Shown: positions 56,817 to 64,000 of the stretch, in pieces
How positions within the stretch are numbered: the first letter of the stretch is position 1
How the letters are laid out: every line of letters starts with the position of its first letter
DNA from: Luteibacter yeojuensis
Lineage (GTDB): Bacteria; Pseudomonadota; Gammaproteobacteria; Xanthomonadales; Rhodanobacteraceae
Reading direction: 5' to 3'
DNA length: 64,000 nt
Assembly: GCF_011742875.1 (NCBI RefSeq)
Contig: NZ_JAAQTL010000001.1
Coordinates: forward strand, 1-64,000
Notes under the pieces: model-generated
What the model was told of the DNA's origin: nothing
What the model saw: only the letters and a program-made list of their open reading frames with translations
Database searches by the model: none
Position numbers and translations under genes: made by a program

Positions 56817-56901
56817 TCGTCCCCGCGAAGGCAAGGGACCCAGCGACTCAGGCTCCGGCCGGGCGATTAAGTCACGGGATTCCCGCCTTCGCGGGAATGA
56901 C
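56817..56901. repeat. Palindromic repeat, family 2 (inverted pair)
   Basis: GTCCCCGCGAAGGCAAGGGA on the left and GGGATTCCCGCCTTCGCGGG plus AATGACG on the right. The right half overlaps the last codons of the Lnt-like gene (minus strand), encoding its HSREGGNPVT tail. Confidence 0.9.
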
Positions 56902-58318
56902 GAGTGCCGGGGGCCAGCGCGAGCCCCACGAGCGCGAGCAGCACCGCCACATCCAGCCATGCGAACCAGTTGCCGCAGCGGGCGTAGAGCGTCCTCGTTT
57001 CCCGAAGCGCGAGGTTCCCGACCAGTTCCGCATCGCCCTGTTCGCTCGACACCTCAGCCATCACGCGGCCGCGGTCGTCGCTGAGGGTGAGCCGGCCGGA
57101 ACGCGCCGCGCGGGCGACAGCGAAGCCGCCTTCCACGCCGCGCATGATCGCCATGCGGCTGTGCAGCCAGCCGTCCGTTACGAAATCCCAGGCCGGTACC
57201 AGCAGCAACTGCGTGTTCCGCTGCCCGTAGGCGACGGCGAAATCCTGGAAGTCCATGTCCTTGCAGATGGCCAGGCCGATACGGGGCCTTCCCGACAGTG
57301 TCACGAACTCGGTGCCCGGCGTGAACCTGTCCTCGAAACCGGGGATGAGGTGGTGCTTGTTGTACATGACGGGCGAGGCCGCACCCGGTTGGAAGACCAT
57401 CGCCATGTTCCGCTCGATGCCGGGCTCATCCTGGTAATCGACGGCCACGTTGACGGTGATTCCGCTCTGCTGCGCGAATCCGGCGAAGGAGGGGATGGTG
57501 GCGGACGCGGCGAAGGTGCCTTCCGGTATGACGACCACCTGCGCGCCCTGGGCTGCGGCACGATCCAGTGCCGCGAGGTAGCGGTCCTTGCGGGCCTTGC
57601 CTTCCGGGGAATCCACCGCGGCCAGCTTGCCGGTCTGTTCGAGCGAGACGAGCCCGACGCGCACGCTGGACGCAGCCGGCGCGGCAAGGCGCCAGAAGCC
57701 GTAACCGAGGACGACGGCCAGGATCAGCACCGCGGTCCCGGCCATCCCGATCCGGGCCCTCGCCGGGACATCGGTGGCGCCCAGCATCGCCAGTGCGGTC
57801 GCGACGAGCAGGAGCAGCATGCCGATGCCCCAGATACCCGTGAGCGCAGCCAACTGGATCATCGGCAGCGCATTCATCTGGGTGTAGGCGATATCGAAGA
57901 AAGTGCCGTGCGGCGAGAGCAGGTTGTTGACGAACGCGAGCGCCACCCATGTGACGGGGACGGCGAGCAACGCAGCCAACGGTCGCCCGCGCGACAGAAG
58001 CCGCTTATGGAGGAGTACGCAGAGCGCGAACATCAGCCCGGGCAAGACCATCGCGTAGATGACCGTCACCAGCGGCAGGTGAATGTGCCCGTACAGGTAT
58101 GACCACAGATTCCCCGAGCCGGCCGCCATTGCCAGGAAGGCGGCGGCGACAGCCCGGGAGGTTCGCACCCTCGACGCCAGCCACAGCACCGGAAGGGGCG
58201 CCAGCCACGTCACCCACCACAGCGGTTGGGTGCCGCTTCCGAACCACCAGCCGACCGCCGTCAGGGCGGTGGCCAGTGCCCAGGTCGACACGGCGGAACG
58301 TTCAGGTCGCGTAGGCAT
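56867..58318 (-). CDS. Lnt-like apolipoprotein N-acyltransferase paralogue (nitrilase superfamily)
   Basis: 483 aa. Residues about 10-210 hold roughly six membrane helices; the C-terminal half is a nitrilase domain with the Glu-Lys-Cys triad Glu266 (VVIPEGTF), Lys321 (NKHHLIP) and Cys352 (AICKDMDF), then a last helix. This is the Lnt layout, but several Lnt loop motifs are not evident and it is paired with a TetR regulator, so it may be a specialised paralogue. Its stop codon and last about 10 residues come from a family 2 repeat. Its start overlaps the TetR gene by 17 bases. Confidence 0.85.
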   Translation of the reverse strand: MPTRPERSAVSTWALATALTAVGWWFGSGTQPLWWVTWLAPLPVLWLASRVRTSRAVAAAFLAMAAGSGNLWSYLYGHIHLPLVTVIYAMVLPGLMFALCVLLHKRLLSRGRPLAALLAVPVTWVALAFVNNLLSPHGTFFDIAYTQMNALPMIQLAALTGIWGIGMLLLLVATALAMLGATDVPARARIGMAGTAVLILAVVLGYGFWRLAAPAASSVRVGLVSLEQTGKLAAVDSPEGKARKDRYLAALDRAAAQGAQVVVIPEGTFAASATIPSFAGFAQQSGITVNVAVDYQDEPGIERNMAMVFQPGAASPVMYNKHHLIPGFEDRFTPGTEFVTLSGRPRIGLAICKDMDFQDFAVAYGQRNTQLLLVPAWDFVTDGWLHSRMAIMRGVEGGFAVARAARSGRLTLSDDRGRVMAEVSSEQGDAELVGNLALRETRTLYARCGNWFAWLDVAVLLALVGLALAPGTRHSREGGNPVT

Positions 58319-58883
58319 CGATCAGTCTTCCGGTGGAGGCGAGGTAGAAGGCCCGGAACCGCTTCTCGTCATGGCTGAAGCGGCCCGCCCGGTACAACGC
58401 GATGAGCCCGTGGGCGTGCGCCCACAAGTCCATCGCCAGATCCCATTCGTCGAGTTTCCGCAGCGTTCCCCCGGCCATGCCTTCCACGATCGCGTCCGCG
58501 ATGAGGTTCAGGGTGGGCGAGCGACGCGCGCGGAAATCCTCGGGAAAGCGCCTGGCATCCTCACGGGGAAGTCCGAAGGCATGGTCGAACAGGTGCGGGT
58601 GGGCCAGTGCGTAGTCGAGGTACGACTCGAGCATGGCCAGGAGGCGCCGGCGCGGGTCGCGCTGACGCGCGTGGCTTGCCCAGGTCCGCGCGGCTTCCTC
58701 GAAGCTCTCGTTGGACAGCCTCTCCAGCAGCGCTTCGCGGTTGGGGAAATGGCGGTAGATCGCCATGGCCGACAGGCCAACTTCGGACGCCACGCGGCGC
58801 ATGGTCACGGCCTCGGCGCCGTGGGCGTCGAAGAGGCCGTGGGCGGCGGCGAGGATGCGATCGGCTGTTTTGTCGGGAGGCAT
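58302..58883 (-). CDS. TetR family transcriptional regulator
   Basis: 193 aa. N-terminal helix-turn-helix: ADRILAAAHGLFDAHGAEAV, MRRVASEVGLSAMAIYRHFP (recognition helix), then NREALLERLSNES. The ligand domain is divergent, as is normal. It overlaps the Lnt-like gene, so the two form an operon. A perfect 15-base palindrome touches its start codon and should be its own operator. Confidence 0.95.
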   Translation of the reverse strand: MPPDKTADRILAAAHGLFDAHGAEAVTMRRVASEVGLSAMAIYRHFPNREALLERLSNESFEEAARTWASHARQRDPRRRLLAMLESYLDYALAHPHLFDHAFGLPREDARRFPEDFRARRSPTLNLIADAIVEGMAGGTLRKLDEWDLAMDLWAHAHGLIALYRAGRFSHDEKRFRAFYLASTGRLIDAYAT

Positions 58884-58898
58884 GTTTACACTGTAAAC
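58884..58898. promoter_or_regulatory. TetR operator candidate GTTTACACTGTAAAC
   Basis: Perfect palindrome with a central C, immediately upstream of the TetR start codon at 58883. The form TTTACA-N-TGTAAA is common for TetR-family operators. Binding here would block its own promoter. Confidence 0.7.
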
Positions 58899-59008
58899 GT
58901 GTGTGCCGGCCGATGCAATGCCTTGGTATGGTTCAAGGGTTGCGAAGCCCGGCCGATAACGGGTAGGCGACTATTCGCGGCCGAGGGCCGCTACGGGGGA
59001 AGGCTGCC

Positions 59009-59959
59009 ATGAGCGTCGACGACGCACTGCTCTGCGAAGACTCGGGGGTCTACAAGACCTTGCTCGAGTCCACGCGTGCGATTCCCTGGAAGATCGAATG
59101 GGCGACGCTGCGCTTCGCGTATATCGGCCCGCAGATCGAGGCGCTTCTCGGCTGGTCCGCCCAGTCGTGGCTCACCGTGCAGGACTGGGCCGACCGCATC
59201 CACCCGGAGGACCGCGAACGGGTCTTCAATTTCTGCGTGGCGCAGTCCCAGGCGGGCATGGACCACGAGGCCGATTACCGCGCCCTGCGCAAGGACGGCG
59301 AGTTCGTGTGGATCCGCGACGTGGTGCACGTGGTGCGCCATGCGGACGGTACCCCGGAAGCGCTGATCGGCTTCATGTTCGACATCAGCGAGCGCAAGCG
59401 CACGGAGGAGCGCCTCCTCGACATGCAGCGCGAACTGGAAGAACTGTCGTACAAGGACGGTCTTACCGGCGTTGCGAACCGCCGCCGTTTCGACGTGGCG
59501 ATGGAAACGGAATGGCGCAACGCGCAGCGCTTGCGTCGGCCGGTGTCGCTGATCGTGCTCGATATCGACTACTTCAAGCAGTACAACGACCATTACGGGC
59601 ACCTGGAAGGCGACGAGTGCCTTAAGCGCGTGGCGAAAGCGCTGGAGGGCGTCCTTCGCGGTCCGCGCGACCTGCTCTGCCGCTTCGGCGGCGAGGAGTT
59701 CGTGCTCCTGCTGCCCGACACGGACGAAGGCGCCGCCATGGCGCTGGCCTGGCGCTGCCTCGACCTCGTGGACAAGGCACTCATACCCCATGCCGGCCAC
59801 GGGCCCGGGAAGCGGTTGACCCTGAGCGCCGGCGTGAACGCCGCCGTGCCGAAGGAGCATGACGAGGTCAACCCGTTCATCGCCGTCGCCGACCGGCGCC
59901 TCTACCTGGCGAAGGAGCGCGGCCGTGCTCGCGTCGTGACCGACGACGGTGTCCTTTAG
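59009..59959 (+). CDS. Diguanylate cyclase with N-terminal PAS domain
   Basis: 316 aa, no membrane helix. PAS_3-type fold at residues about 20-130 (WKIEWATLRFAYIGPQIEAL, ADRIHPEDRERV, GFMFDISERK). The GGDEF domain runs from about 145 to 310 with the active site GGEEF at residues 227-231 (CRFGGEEFVLL) and LDIDYFKQYNDHYGH, so it should make c-di-GMP. The inhibitory I-site position reads GPRD, without the first Arg, so product inhibition may be weak. Its stop overlaps the serA stop on the other strand. Confidence 0.94.
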   Translation: MSVDDALLCEDSGVYKTLLESTRAIPWKIEWATLRFAYIGPQIEALLGWSAQSWLTVQDWADRIHPEDRERVFNFCVAQSQAGMDHEADYRALRKDGEFVWIRDVVHVVRHADGTPEALIGFMFDISERKRTEERLLDMQRELEELSYKDGLTGVANRRRFDVAMETEWRNAQRLRRPVSLIVLDIDYFKQYNDHYGHLEGDECLKRVAKALEGVLRGPRDLLCRFGGEEFVLLLPDTDEGAAMALAWRCLDLVDKALIPHAGHGPGKRLTLSAGVNAAVPKEHDEVNPFIAVADRRLYLAKERGRARVVTDDGVL

Positions 59960-61191
59960 TAGAGGACGCGTGCCCTCAGCGTGCCGTCGATGGCCGCGAG
60001 TTCGTTGCGCAGGGCCACGGCATGCTCCTCGGTGGTGGTCACGTCGATCACCACGTAGCCGACCTGCGGCGAGGTTTGCAGGTACTGGCCGTCGATGTTC
60101 ACCGCCGCGCGAGAGAACACCTCGTTGACCCGCGAGAGCACGCCGGGAATGTTGCGGTGGATGTGCAGCAGGCGCCGGCTGGTGGGGTGTCCCGGCAGGG
60201 ATACCTCGGGGAAGTTGACCGCCGAGAGCGTGCTGCCGTTGTCGCTGTAGCGCACGAGTTTCGACGCCACCTCGATGCCGATGTTCTCCTGCGCCTCGGC
60301 GGTGCTGCCGCCCACGTGCGGGGTGAGGATCACGTTGTCCATGCCGATCAGCGGCGACACGAAGGGATCGTCGTTACCCTTGGGCTCGACCGGGAACACG
60401 TCGATCGCGGCGCCGGCCAGGTGCTTCGACTGCAGCGCGGCGGCGAGGGCGTCGATATCGACCACGGTGCCGCGGGACGCGTTCACGAGCATCGACCCCG
60501 GTCGCATCCGCGCGATTTCGGTGGCACCGATGAGGTTCTTCGTCTGCGGCGTCTCGGGAACGTGGAGCGTCACGACGTCGGAACGTTCGAGCAGGTCTTC
60601 GAGACTGGCGGCCGCCCGGGCGTTGCCCAGCGACAGCTTGGGTTCGATGTCGTGGAAGACGACGCGCATGCCCAGCGACTCCGCGAGCACGCCCACCTGG
60701 GTGCCGATGTGCCCGTAGCCGACGATGCCCAACACCTTGTCGCGAACCTCGAAGCTGCCCGCGGCGGATTTCGACCAGCCGCCGCGATGGCATTGCGCGT
60801 TCTTCTCCGGAATGCGCCGCACCAGCAGGATCGTCTCGGCGATGACCAGTTCCGCGACGCTGCGCGTGTTGGAATAGGGCGCGTTGAACACGGGTACGCC
60901 GAGGCGTTCCGCTTCCAGGGTATCGACCTGGTTCGTGCCGATGCAGAAGCAGCCCACGGCAAGGAGGCGGCGTGCTTCCGCGAGCACTTCGGCGGTGAGC
61001 TGCGTACGCGAGCGGATGCCGACGATGTGCGCATCCGCGATGCGCTCCAGCAGGTCGTCGCCGGAGAGCGACTTTTCGTGGAACTCGATCTGGGAGTAGC
61101 CGGCCTGGCGGAAGACGTCGAGCGCGCTGCGGCTGACGCCCTCGAGCAGGAGCACCTTGATGTCTTCCTTCGGGTACGAGGTACGCTTCAT
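59956..61191 (-). CDS. serA: D-3-phosphoglycerate dehydrogenase
   Basis: First step of serine synthesis, NAD-dependent oxidation of 3-phosphoglycerate; it can also reduce 2-oxoglutarate to D-2-hydroxyglutarate. 411 aa from the ATG at 61191 (E. coli 410). Rossmann motif GIVGYGHIGTQVG, substrate Arg in VNASRGTVVD, catalytic His in LTPHVGGSTAEAQENIG, and a C-terminal ACT domain (NIPGVLSRVNEVFSRAAVNI) for serine feedback. Upstream in-frame Mets lack homology. It is divergent from the FAD oxidase by 112 bases. Confidence 0.97.
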   Translation of the reverse strand: MKRTSYPKEDIKVLLLEGVSRSALDVFRQAGYSQIEFHEKSLSGDDLLERIADAHIVGIRSRTQLTAEVLAEARRLLAVGCFCIGTNQVDTLEAERLGVPVFNAPYSNTRSVAELVIAETILLVRRIPEKNAQCHRGGWSKSAAGSFEVRDKVLGIVGYGHIGTQVGVLAESLGMRVVFHDIEPKLSLGNARAAASLEDLLERSDVVTLHVPETPQTKNLIGATEIARMRPGSMLVNASRGTVVDIDALAAALQSKHLAGAAIDVFPVEPKGNDDPFVSPLIGMDNVILTPHVGGSTAEAQENIGIEVASKLVRYSDNGSTLSAVNFPEVSLPGHPTSRRLLHIHRNIPGVLSRVNEVFSRAAVNIDGQYLQTSPQVGYVVIDVTTTEEHAVALRNELAAIDGTLRARVLY

Positions 61192-61211
61192 GGCCGGCGC
61201 TTCTGTTCCAG

Positions 61212-61226
61212 GTGAAGGGCCTTCAC
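61212..61226. promoter_or_regulatory. Palindrome GTGAAGG-G-CCTTCAC between serA and the FAD oxidase
   Basis: Perfect 15-base palindrome in the shared promoter region, 21 bases before the serA start. Nearly the same palindrome lies before the hybrid kinase at 33482. A shared regulator is inferred. Confidence 0.45.
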
Positions 61227-61303
61227 TATGCCAGATCGCGACGGTCATGTTGCAGCGCATCGAAGGGGCTGGCACCCTCGACACGACACCGAGCGAGACT
61301 CCC

Positions 61304-62686
61304 ATGACCGATCCGCGCCTGGCCGAGCTGACCCGCCTCTTACCCGACCTGAAGCTGTCGACGGACCCCGGCGACCTCGATCATTACGGCCGCGACTGGA
61401 CCCGGCGCTGGACGCCCGCACCGCTGGCCGTCGCATGGCCCGCCTCCGTCGGGGAAGTGCAGGCCATCGTCCGCTGGGCGAACGGGCAGGGCGTGGCCAT
61501 CGTCCCGTCGGGAGGACGCACGGGTCTGTCCGGCGGCGCGGTGGCGGCCCGCGGCGAACTGGTGGTCAGCCTGGACCGGATGAACCGCGTGCTCGATGTC
61601 GATCCCGTCGACCGCACGCTCACCGTCGAACCGGGGATCGCGCTGGAGGCCGTGCAGAACGCCGCGCGCGAGCATGGGCTGCTCTATCCGGTGAATTTCG
61701 CCGCGCGCGGTTCCTGCCAGATTGGCGGGAACATCGCGACCAACGCCGGCGGCATCCGGGTCGTGCGCTACGGCAACACGCGGCAGTGGATCGCCGGCCT
61801 CAAGGTGGTGACCGGGGCGGGCGATCTGCTCGACCTCAACCGGGGTCTGGTGAAGAACGCCTCGGGCTACGACCTGCGGCACCTGGTGATCGGTTCCGAA
61901 GGCACCCTCGGCATCGTGGTCGAGGCGACGCTGTCGCTCACGTCGCCACCGCCACCGTCGCAGGTGATGCTGCTGGCCGTTCCGGCGATGGATGCCCTGA
62001 TGAAGGTGTTCGCGGAAGCCCGCCGCCGCCTGCGTCTGGAAGCGTTCGAATTCTTCACGGACAAGGCCCTGCGGTACGTGCTCGCTCACGGTGCGCAGAA
62101 GCCCTTCGCGGAAGAACACCCGTTCTACGTCGTCACCGAATTCGATGCCGCGGACGGACAGGCCGAAAACGATACGCTGGCGTTCTTCGAATACTGCGTC
62201 GGCGAGGGATGGGTGGTGGACGGCGTCATCGCATCGAGCGAGGCACAGGCCGCTTCCCTGTGGCGGCTGCGCGAAGGCATTACCGAAAGCCTGGCGCCGC
62301 ACAAGCCGTACAAGAACGACGTCTCGGTGCGGATTTCCGCCGTACCGGCCTTCATGGACGAGATGCAGACCCTGCTGGACGCCGAATACCCGTATTTCGA
62401 GGTGGTCTGGTTCGGCCACATCGGCGACGGCAACCTGCACATCAACGTGCTGAAGCCCGCCGACCTGGACGACGCGGCGTTCGTCGACCAATGCGAGCAC
62501 GTGACCACGCTGCTGGTGGAAACGCTGGTCCGCCACGGCGGCAGCATATCGGCCGAGCATGGCATCGGCCTGGTCAAGAAACCCTGGCTGGGGAGCGTGC
62601 GCAGCGAGGCGGAAATCGCCCTCATGCGCGGCATCAAGGCGGTTTGGGACCCGAACGGGATCATGAACCCCGGTAAGCTGCTGTAA
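61304..62686 (+). CDS. FAD-binding oxidase, D-2-hydroxyglutarate dehydrogenase-like
   Basis: 460 aa from the ATG at 61304. The FAD-binding domain shows VPSGGRTGLSGGAVAARGEL and GSCQIGGNIATNAGGIRVVR, and NLHINVLKP plus SAEHGIGLVKKPWLGSVRSE mark the C-terminal FAD_oxidase_C region with metal-site His residues. This is the D2HGDH/GlcD group. Divergence from serA supports D-2-hydroxyglutarate as substrate, since SerA makes it as a by-product and this enzyme would return it to 2-oxoglutarate. D-lactate is the main alternative. Confidence 0.88.
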   Translation: MTDPRLAELTRLLPDLKLSTDPGDLDHYGRDWTRRWTPAPLAVAWPASVGEVQAIVRWANGQGVAIVPSGGRTGLSGGAVAARGELVVSLDRMNRVLDVDPVDRTLTVEPGIALEAVQNAAREHGLLYPVNFAARGSCQIGGNIATNAGGIRVVRYGNTRQWIAGLKVVTGAGDLLDLNRGLVKNASGYDLRHLVIGSEGTLGIVVEATLSLTSPPPPSQVMLLAVPAMDALMKVFAEARRRLRLEAFEFFTDKALRYVLAHGAQKPFAEEHPFYVVTEFDAADGQAENDTLAFFEYCVGEGWVVDGVIASSEAQAASLWRLREGITESLAPHKPYKNDVSVRISAVPAFMDEMQTLLDAEYPYFEVVWFGHIGDGNLHINVLKPADLDDAAFVDQCEHVTTLLVETLVRHGGSISAEHGIGLVKKPWLGSVRSEAEIALMRGIKAVWDPNGIMNPGKLL

Positions 62687-62711
62687 CCGATGCCGCGGGG
62701 GACACGGAAAC

Positions 62712-62789
62712 GGTAGGAGCCGCTATAGCGGCGAGGAAACCTCGCGACATGGCGGCAGGATTCCCCTCGCCGCCATAGCGGCTCCTACA
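62712..62789. repeat. REP pair, inward arrangement (REP-13)
   Basis: Left arm GTAGGAGCCGCTATAGCGGC, right arm with GCCGCCATAGCGGCTCCTAC. It lies between the FAD oxidase and pip. Confidence 0.95.
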
Positions 62790-62823
62790 ATAGGCTTCTT
62801 TCCTCGCTTCCACAGGATCGCCC

Positions 62824-63780
62824 ATGCCCCAGGAATCCCCCGCCCTTTACCCGGCCATCGAGCCTTACAACAGCGGCATGCTCCAGGTGTCGCCGCTGCA
62901 TACGCTCTATTTCGAGGAAAGCGGAAACCCCAATGGCAAGCCGGTCGTCTTCCTCCACGGGGGCCCCGGCGCCGGTACCAACCCGCGCTGCCGCCGTTTC
63001 TTCGATCCGAAGAAGTACCGCATCGTCCTGTTCGACCAGCGCGGCTGCGGCAAGTCGACGCCGCATGCCGAACTGACCGACAACACCACCTGGGACCTCG
63101 TGGCCGACATCGAGCGCGTGCGCGAGCACCTGGGCATCGATCGCTGGCAGGTCTTCGGCGGTTCCTGGGGCTCGACCCTGGCGCTGGCCTATGCCGAAAC
63201 CCATCCGGACCGCGTCACGGAGCTGGTGCTCCGCGGCATCTTCATGCTCCGCCGCTCGGAGCTGGAATGGTTCTACCAGGCAGGCTGCGATGCGCTGTAT
63301 CCGGACGCCTGGGAAAGCTACCTCGCCGCGATTCCGCAGGCTGAGCACGGCGACCTCATCAGCGCCTACCATCGCCGCCTGACCAGTACCGATCCGGCCG
63401 TGCGCGTCGCGGCGGCGCGCGCATGGTCGGTCTGGGAGGCCGCGACGAGCTACCTCTACCAGGACGAAGGCCACATGGCGTCCAGCGGCGAGGACGAGTT
63501 CGCTCTCGCCTTCGCGCGCATCGAATGCCATTACTTCGTCAACGCGGGTTTCTTCGAGGTCGATGGGCAGCTGCTGCGCGACGTTCGCACGATCCGGCAC
63601 ATCCCCACGGTGATCGTGCAGGGTCGCTACGACGTGGTCTGTCCGGCGCGCAGCGCATGGGACCTGCATCGGGCCTTCCCGGAGGCGGACCTGCGCATCG
63701 TGCAGGATGCCGGCCACTCGGCATTCGAGCCGGGGATCACGCGCGAACTCGTGAAGGCGACCGATCGTTTCGCCGGCTGA
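62824..63780 (+). CDS. pip: Proline iminopeptidase
   Basis: Alpha/beta hydrolase releasing N-terminal proline. 318 aa. Oxyanion block LHGGPGAGTNP, nucleophile Ser114 in GGSWGSTLAL, Asp270 in QGRYDVVCP and His298 in DAGHSAFEPG. The helical cap in between includes FYQAGCDALYPDAW, typical of Pip. A REP pair lies before it. Confidence 0.95.
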   Translation: MPQESPALYPAIEPYNSGMLQVSPLHTLYFEESGNPNGKPVVFLHGGPGAGTNPRCRRFFDPKKYRIVLFDQRGCGKSTPHAELTDNTTWDLVADIERVREHLGIDRWQVFGGSWGSTLALAYAETHPDRVTELVLRGIFMLRRSELEWFYQAGCDALYPDAWESYLAAIPQAEHGDLISAYHRRLTSTDPAVRVAAARAWSVWEAATSYLYQDEGHMASSGEDEFALAFARIECHYFVNAGFFEVDGQLLRDVRTIRHIPTVIVQGRYDVVCPARSAWDLHRAFPEADLRIVQDAGHSAFEPGITRELVKATDRFAG

Positions 63781-63783
63781 GGT

Positions 63784-64000
63784 TCACCGGCCGAGGCCAT
63801 AGCAGTCGAGGTCGTGGGCGACGACCAAAGGGCCCTTGTAATGGACGCGGATGGCGGCGATACCCTCGTTCAGCCTGTCCAGCGAGCGCTTCATGTTGTG
63901 CGCGAGCACGAGCCGGCGGGGAGCGACCTCGCCGGCGAGCTCGCCCAGCGACGTGGGGGAGCGATGCAGGCCGATGGGCTGGCCCGGTCCTTCGGGAATC
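63784..64000 (-). CDS. Metallo-beta-lactamase-fold hydrolase, 3' fragment
   Basis: Only the last 72 codons lie in the window. Read on the minus strand it gives SPTSLGELAGEVAPRRLVLA, then HNMKRSLDRL, VHYKGPLVVAHDLDCYGLGR and stop TGA at 63784. The layout LAHNM...Y.GP..VAHDLD is that of the last strands of RNase Z-like MBL hydrolases, with a metal-binding His in LVLAHNM. It converges with pip. Subfamily cannot be fixed from this piece. Confidence 0.6.
   Translation of the reverse strand, partial: IPEGPGQPIGLHRSPTSLGELAGEVAPRRLVLAHNMKRSLDRLNEGIAAIRVHYKGPLVVAHDLDCYGLGR

Overview
The window is GC-rich chromosomal DNA of a gammaproteobacterium, most likely Lysobacterales (Xanthomonadales), family Rhodanobacteraceae (Luteibacter/Dyella-like). 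The grounds are the order petABC-sspAB, a recC-recB-recD operon, the order thrS-infC-rpmI-rplT-pheS-pheT-ihfA-merR, a large Oar-type TonB-dependent receptor, and many GTAG-type REP palindromes between genes. The genus is inferred from gene content and style; no search was run.

Layout. 1-2.3 kb is an accessory patch: the right end of an IS3-family element inserted into an Rhs gene, whose surviving C-terminal part is followed by a small membrane protein. 2.3-5.9 kb holds a CorA transporter, an unrecognised 372-aa protein and a DUF4105 membrane protein. 6-12.4 kb holds the miaB-phoH(ybeZ)-ybeY-corC group, a lytic transglycosylase and a DegS-like periplasmic protease. 12.5-16.5 kb encodes the cytochrome bc1 complex (petABC) and the stringent starvation proteins SspA/SspB. 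16.6-27 kb is housekeeping: DUF3301, nadC, DUF1631, Trm112-like, purEK, sodB, grxD, an SDR, MarC and a two-domain OlsF-like acyltransferase. 27-31 kb is the TonB-dependent receptor. 31-38.7 kb has ppnN, DUF3309, a small proline-rich ORF, a 3-methyladenine glycosylase, a hybrid histidine kinase, tRNA-Asn, an orphan pseudopilin, uvrB, tRNA-Val and hemJ. 38.8-47.8 kb is recCBD. A UDP-glucuronate 4-epimerase-like gene diverges from thrS; the translation cluster runs to 56.8 kb and ends with tRNA-Pro. The last 7 kb holds a TetR/Lnt-like pair with a clear palindromic operator, a PAS-GGDEF cyclase, serA diverging from a D-2-hydroxyglutarate-dehydrogenase-like FAD oxidase, a proline iminopeptidase, and the 3' end of a metallo-beta-lactamase-fold gene.

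Genes that work together: petA/B/C overlap and form one complex; recC/recB/recD, purE/purK, miaB/phoH/ybeY and grxD/SDR are joined by 4-bp stop/start overlaps; serA and the facing FAD oxidase are plausibly coupled through D-2-hydroxyglutarate.

The most interesting non-coding signals are: (1) a full attenuator layout before thrS, with a promoter, an 8-codon ORF containing three Thr codons, and a Rho-independent terminator between the promoter and the gene; (2) 13 GTAG-type REP arrays in two opposite arrangements, with no RAYT transposase gene in the window; (3) a second palindromic repeat family, one copy of which supplies the C-terminal codons of the Lnt-like protein; (4) near-identical GTGAAGG/CCTTCAC palindromes upstream of serA and of the hybrid kinase; (5) two CGTGA-N6-TCACG sites resembling CRP/Clp boxes. 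No CRISPR array, rRNA, prophage or plasmid origin was seen.
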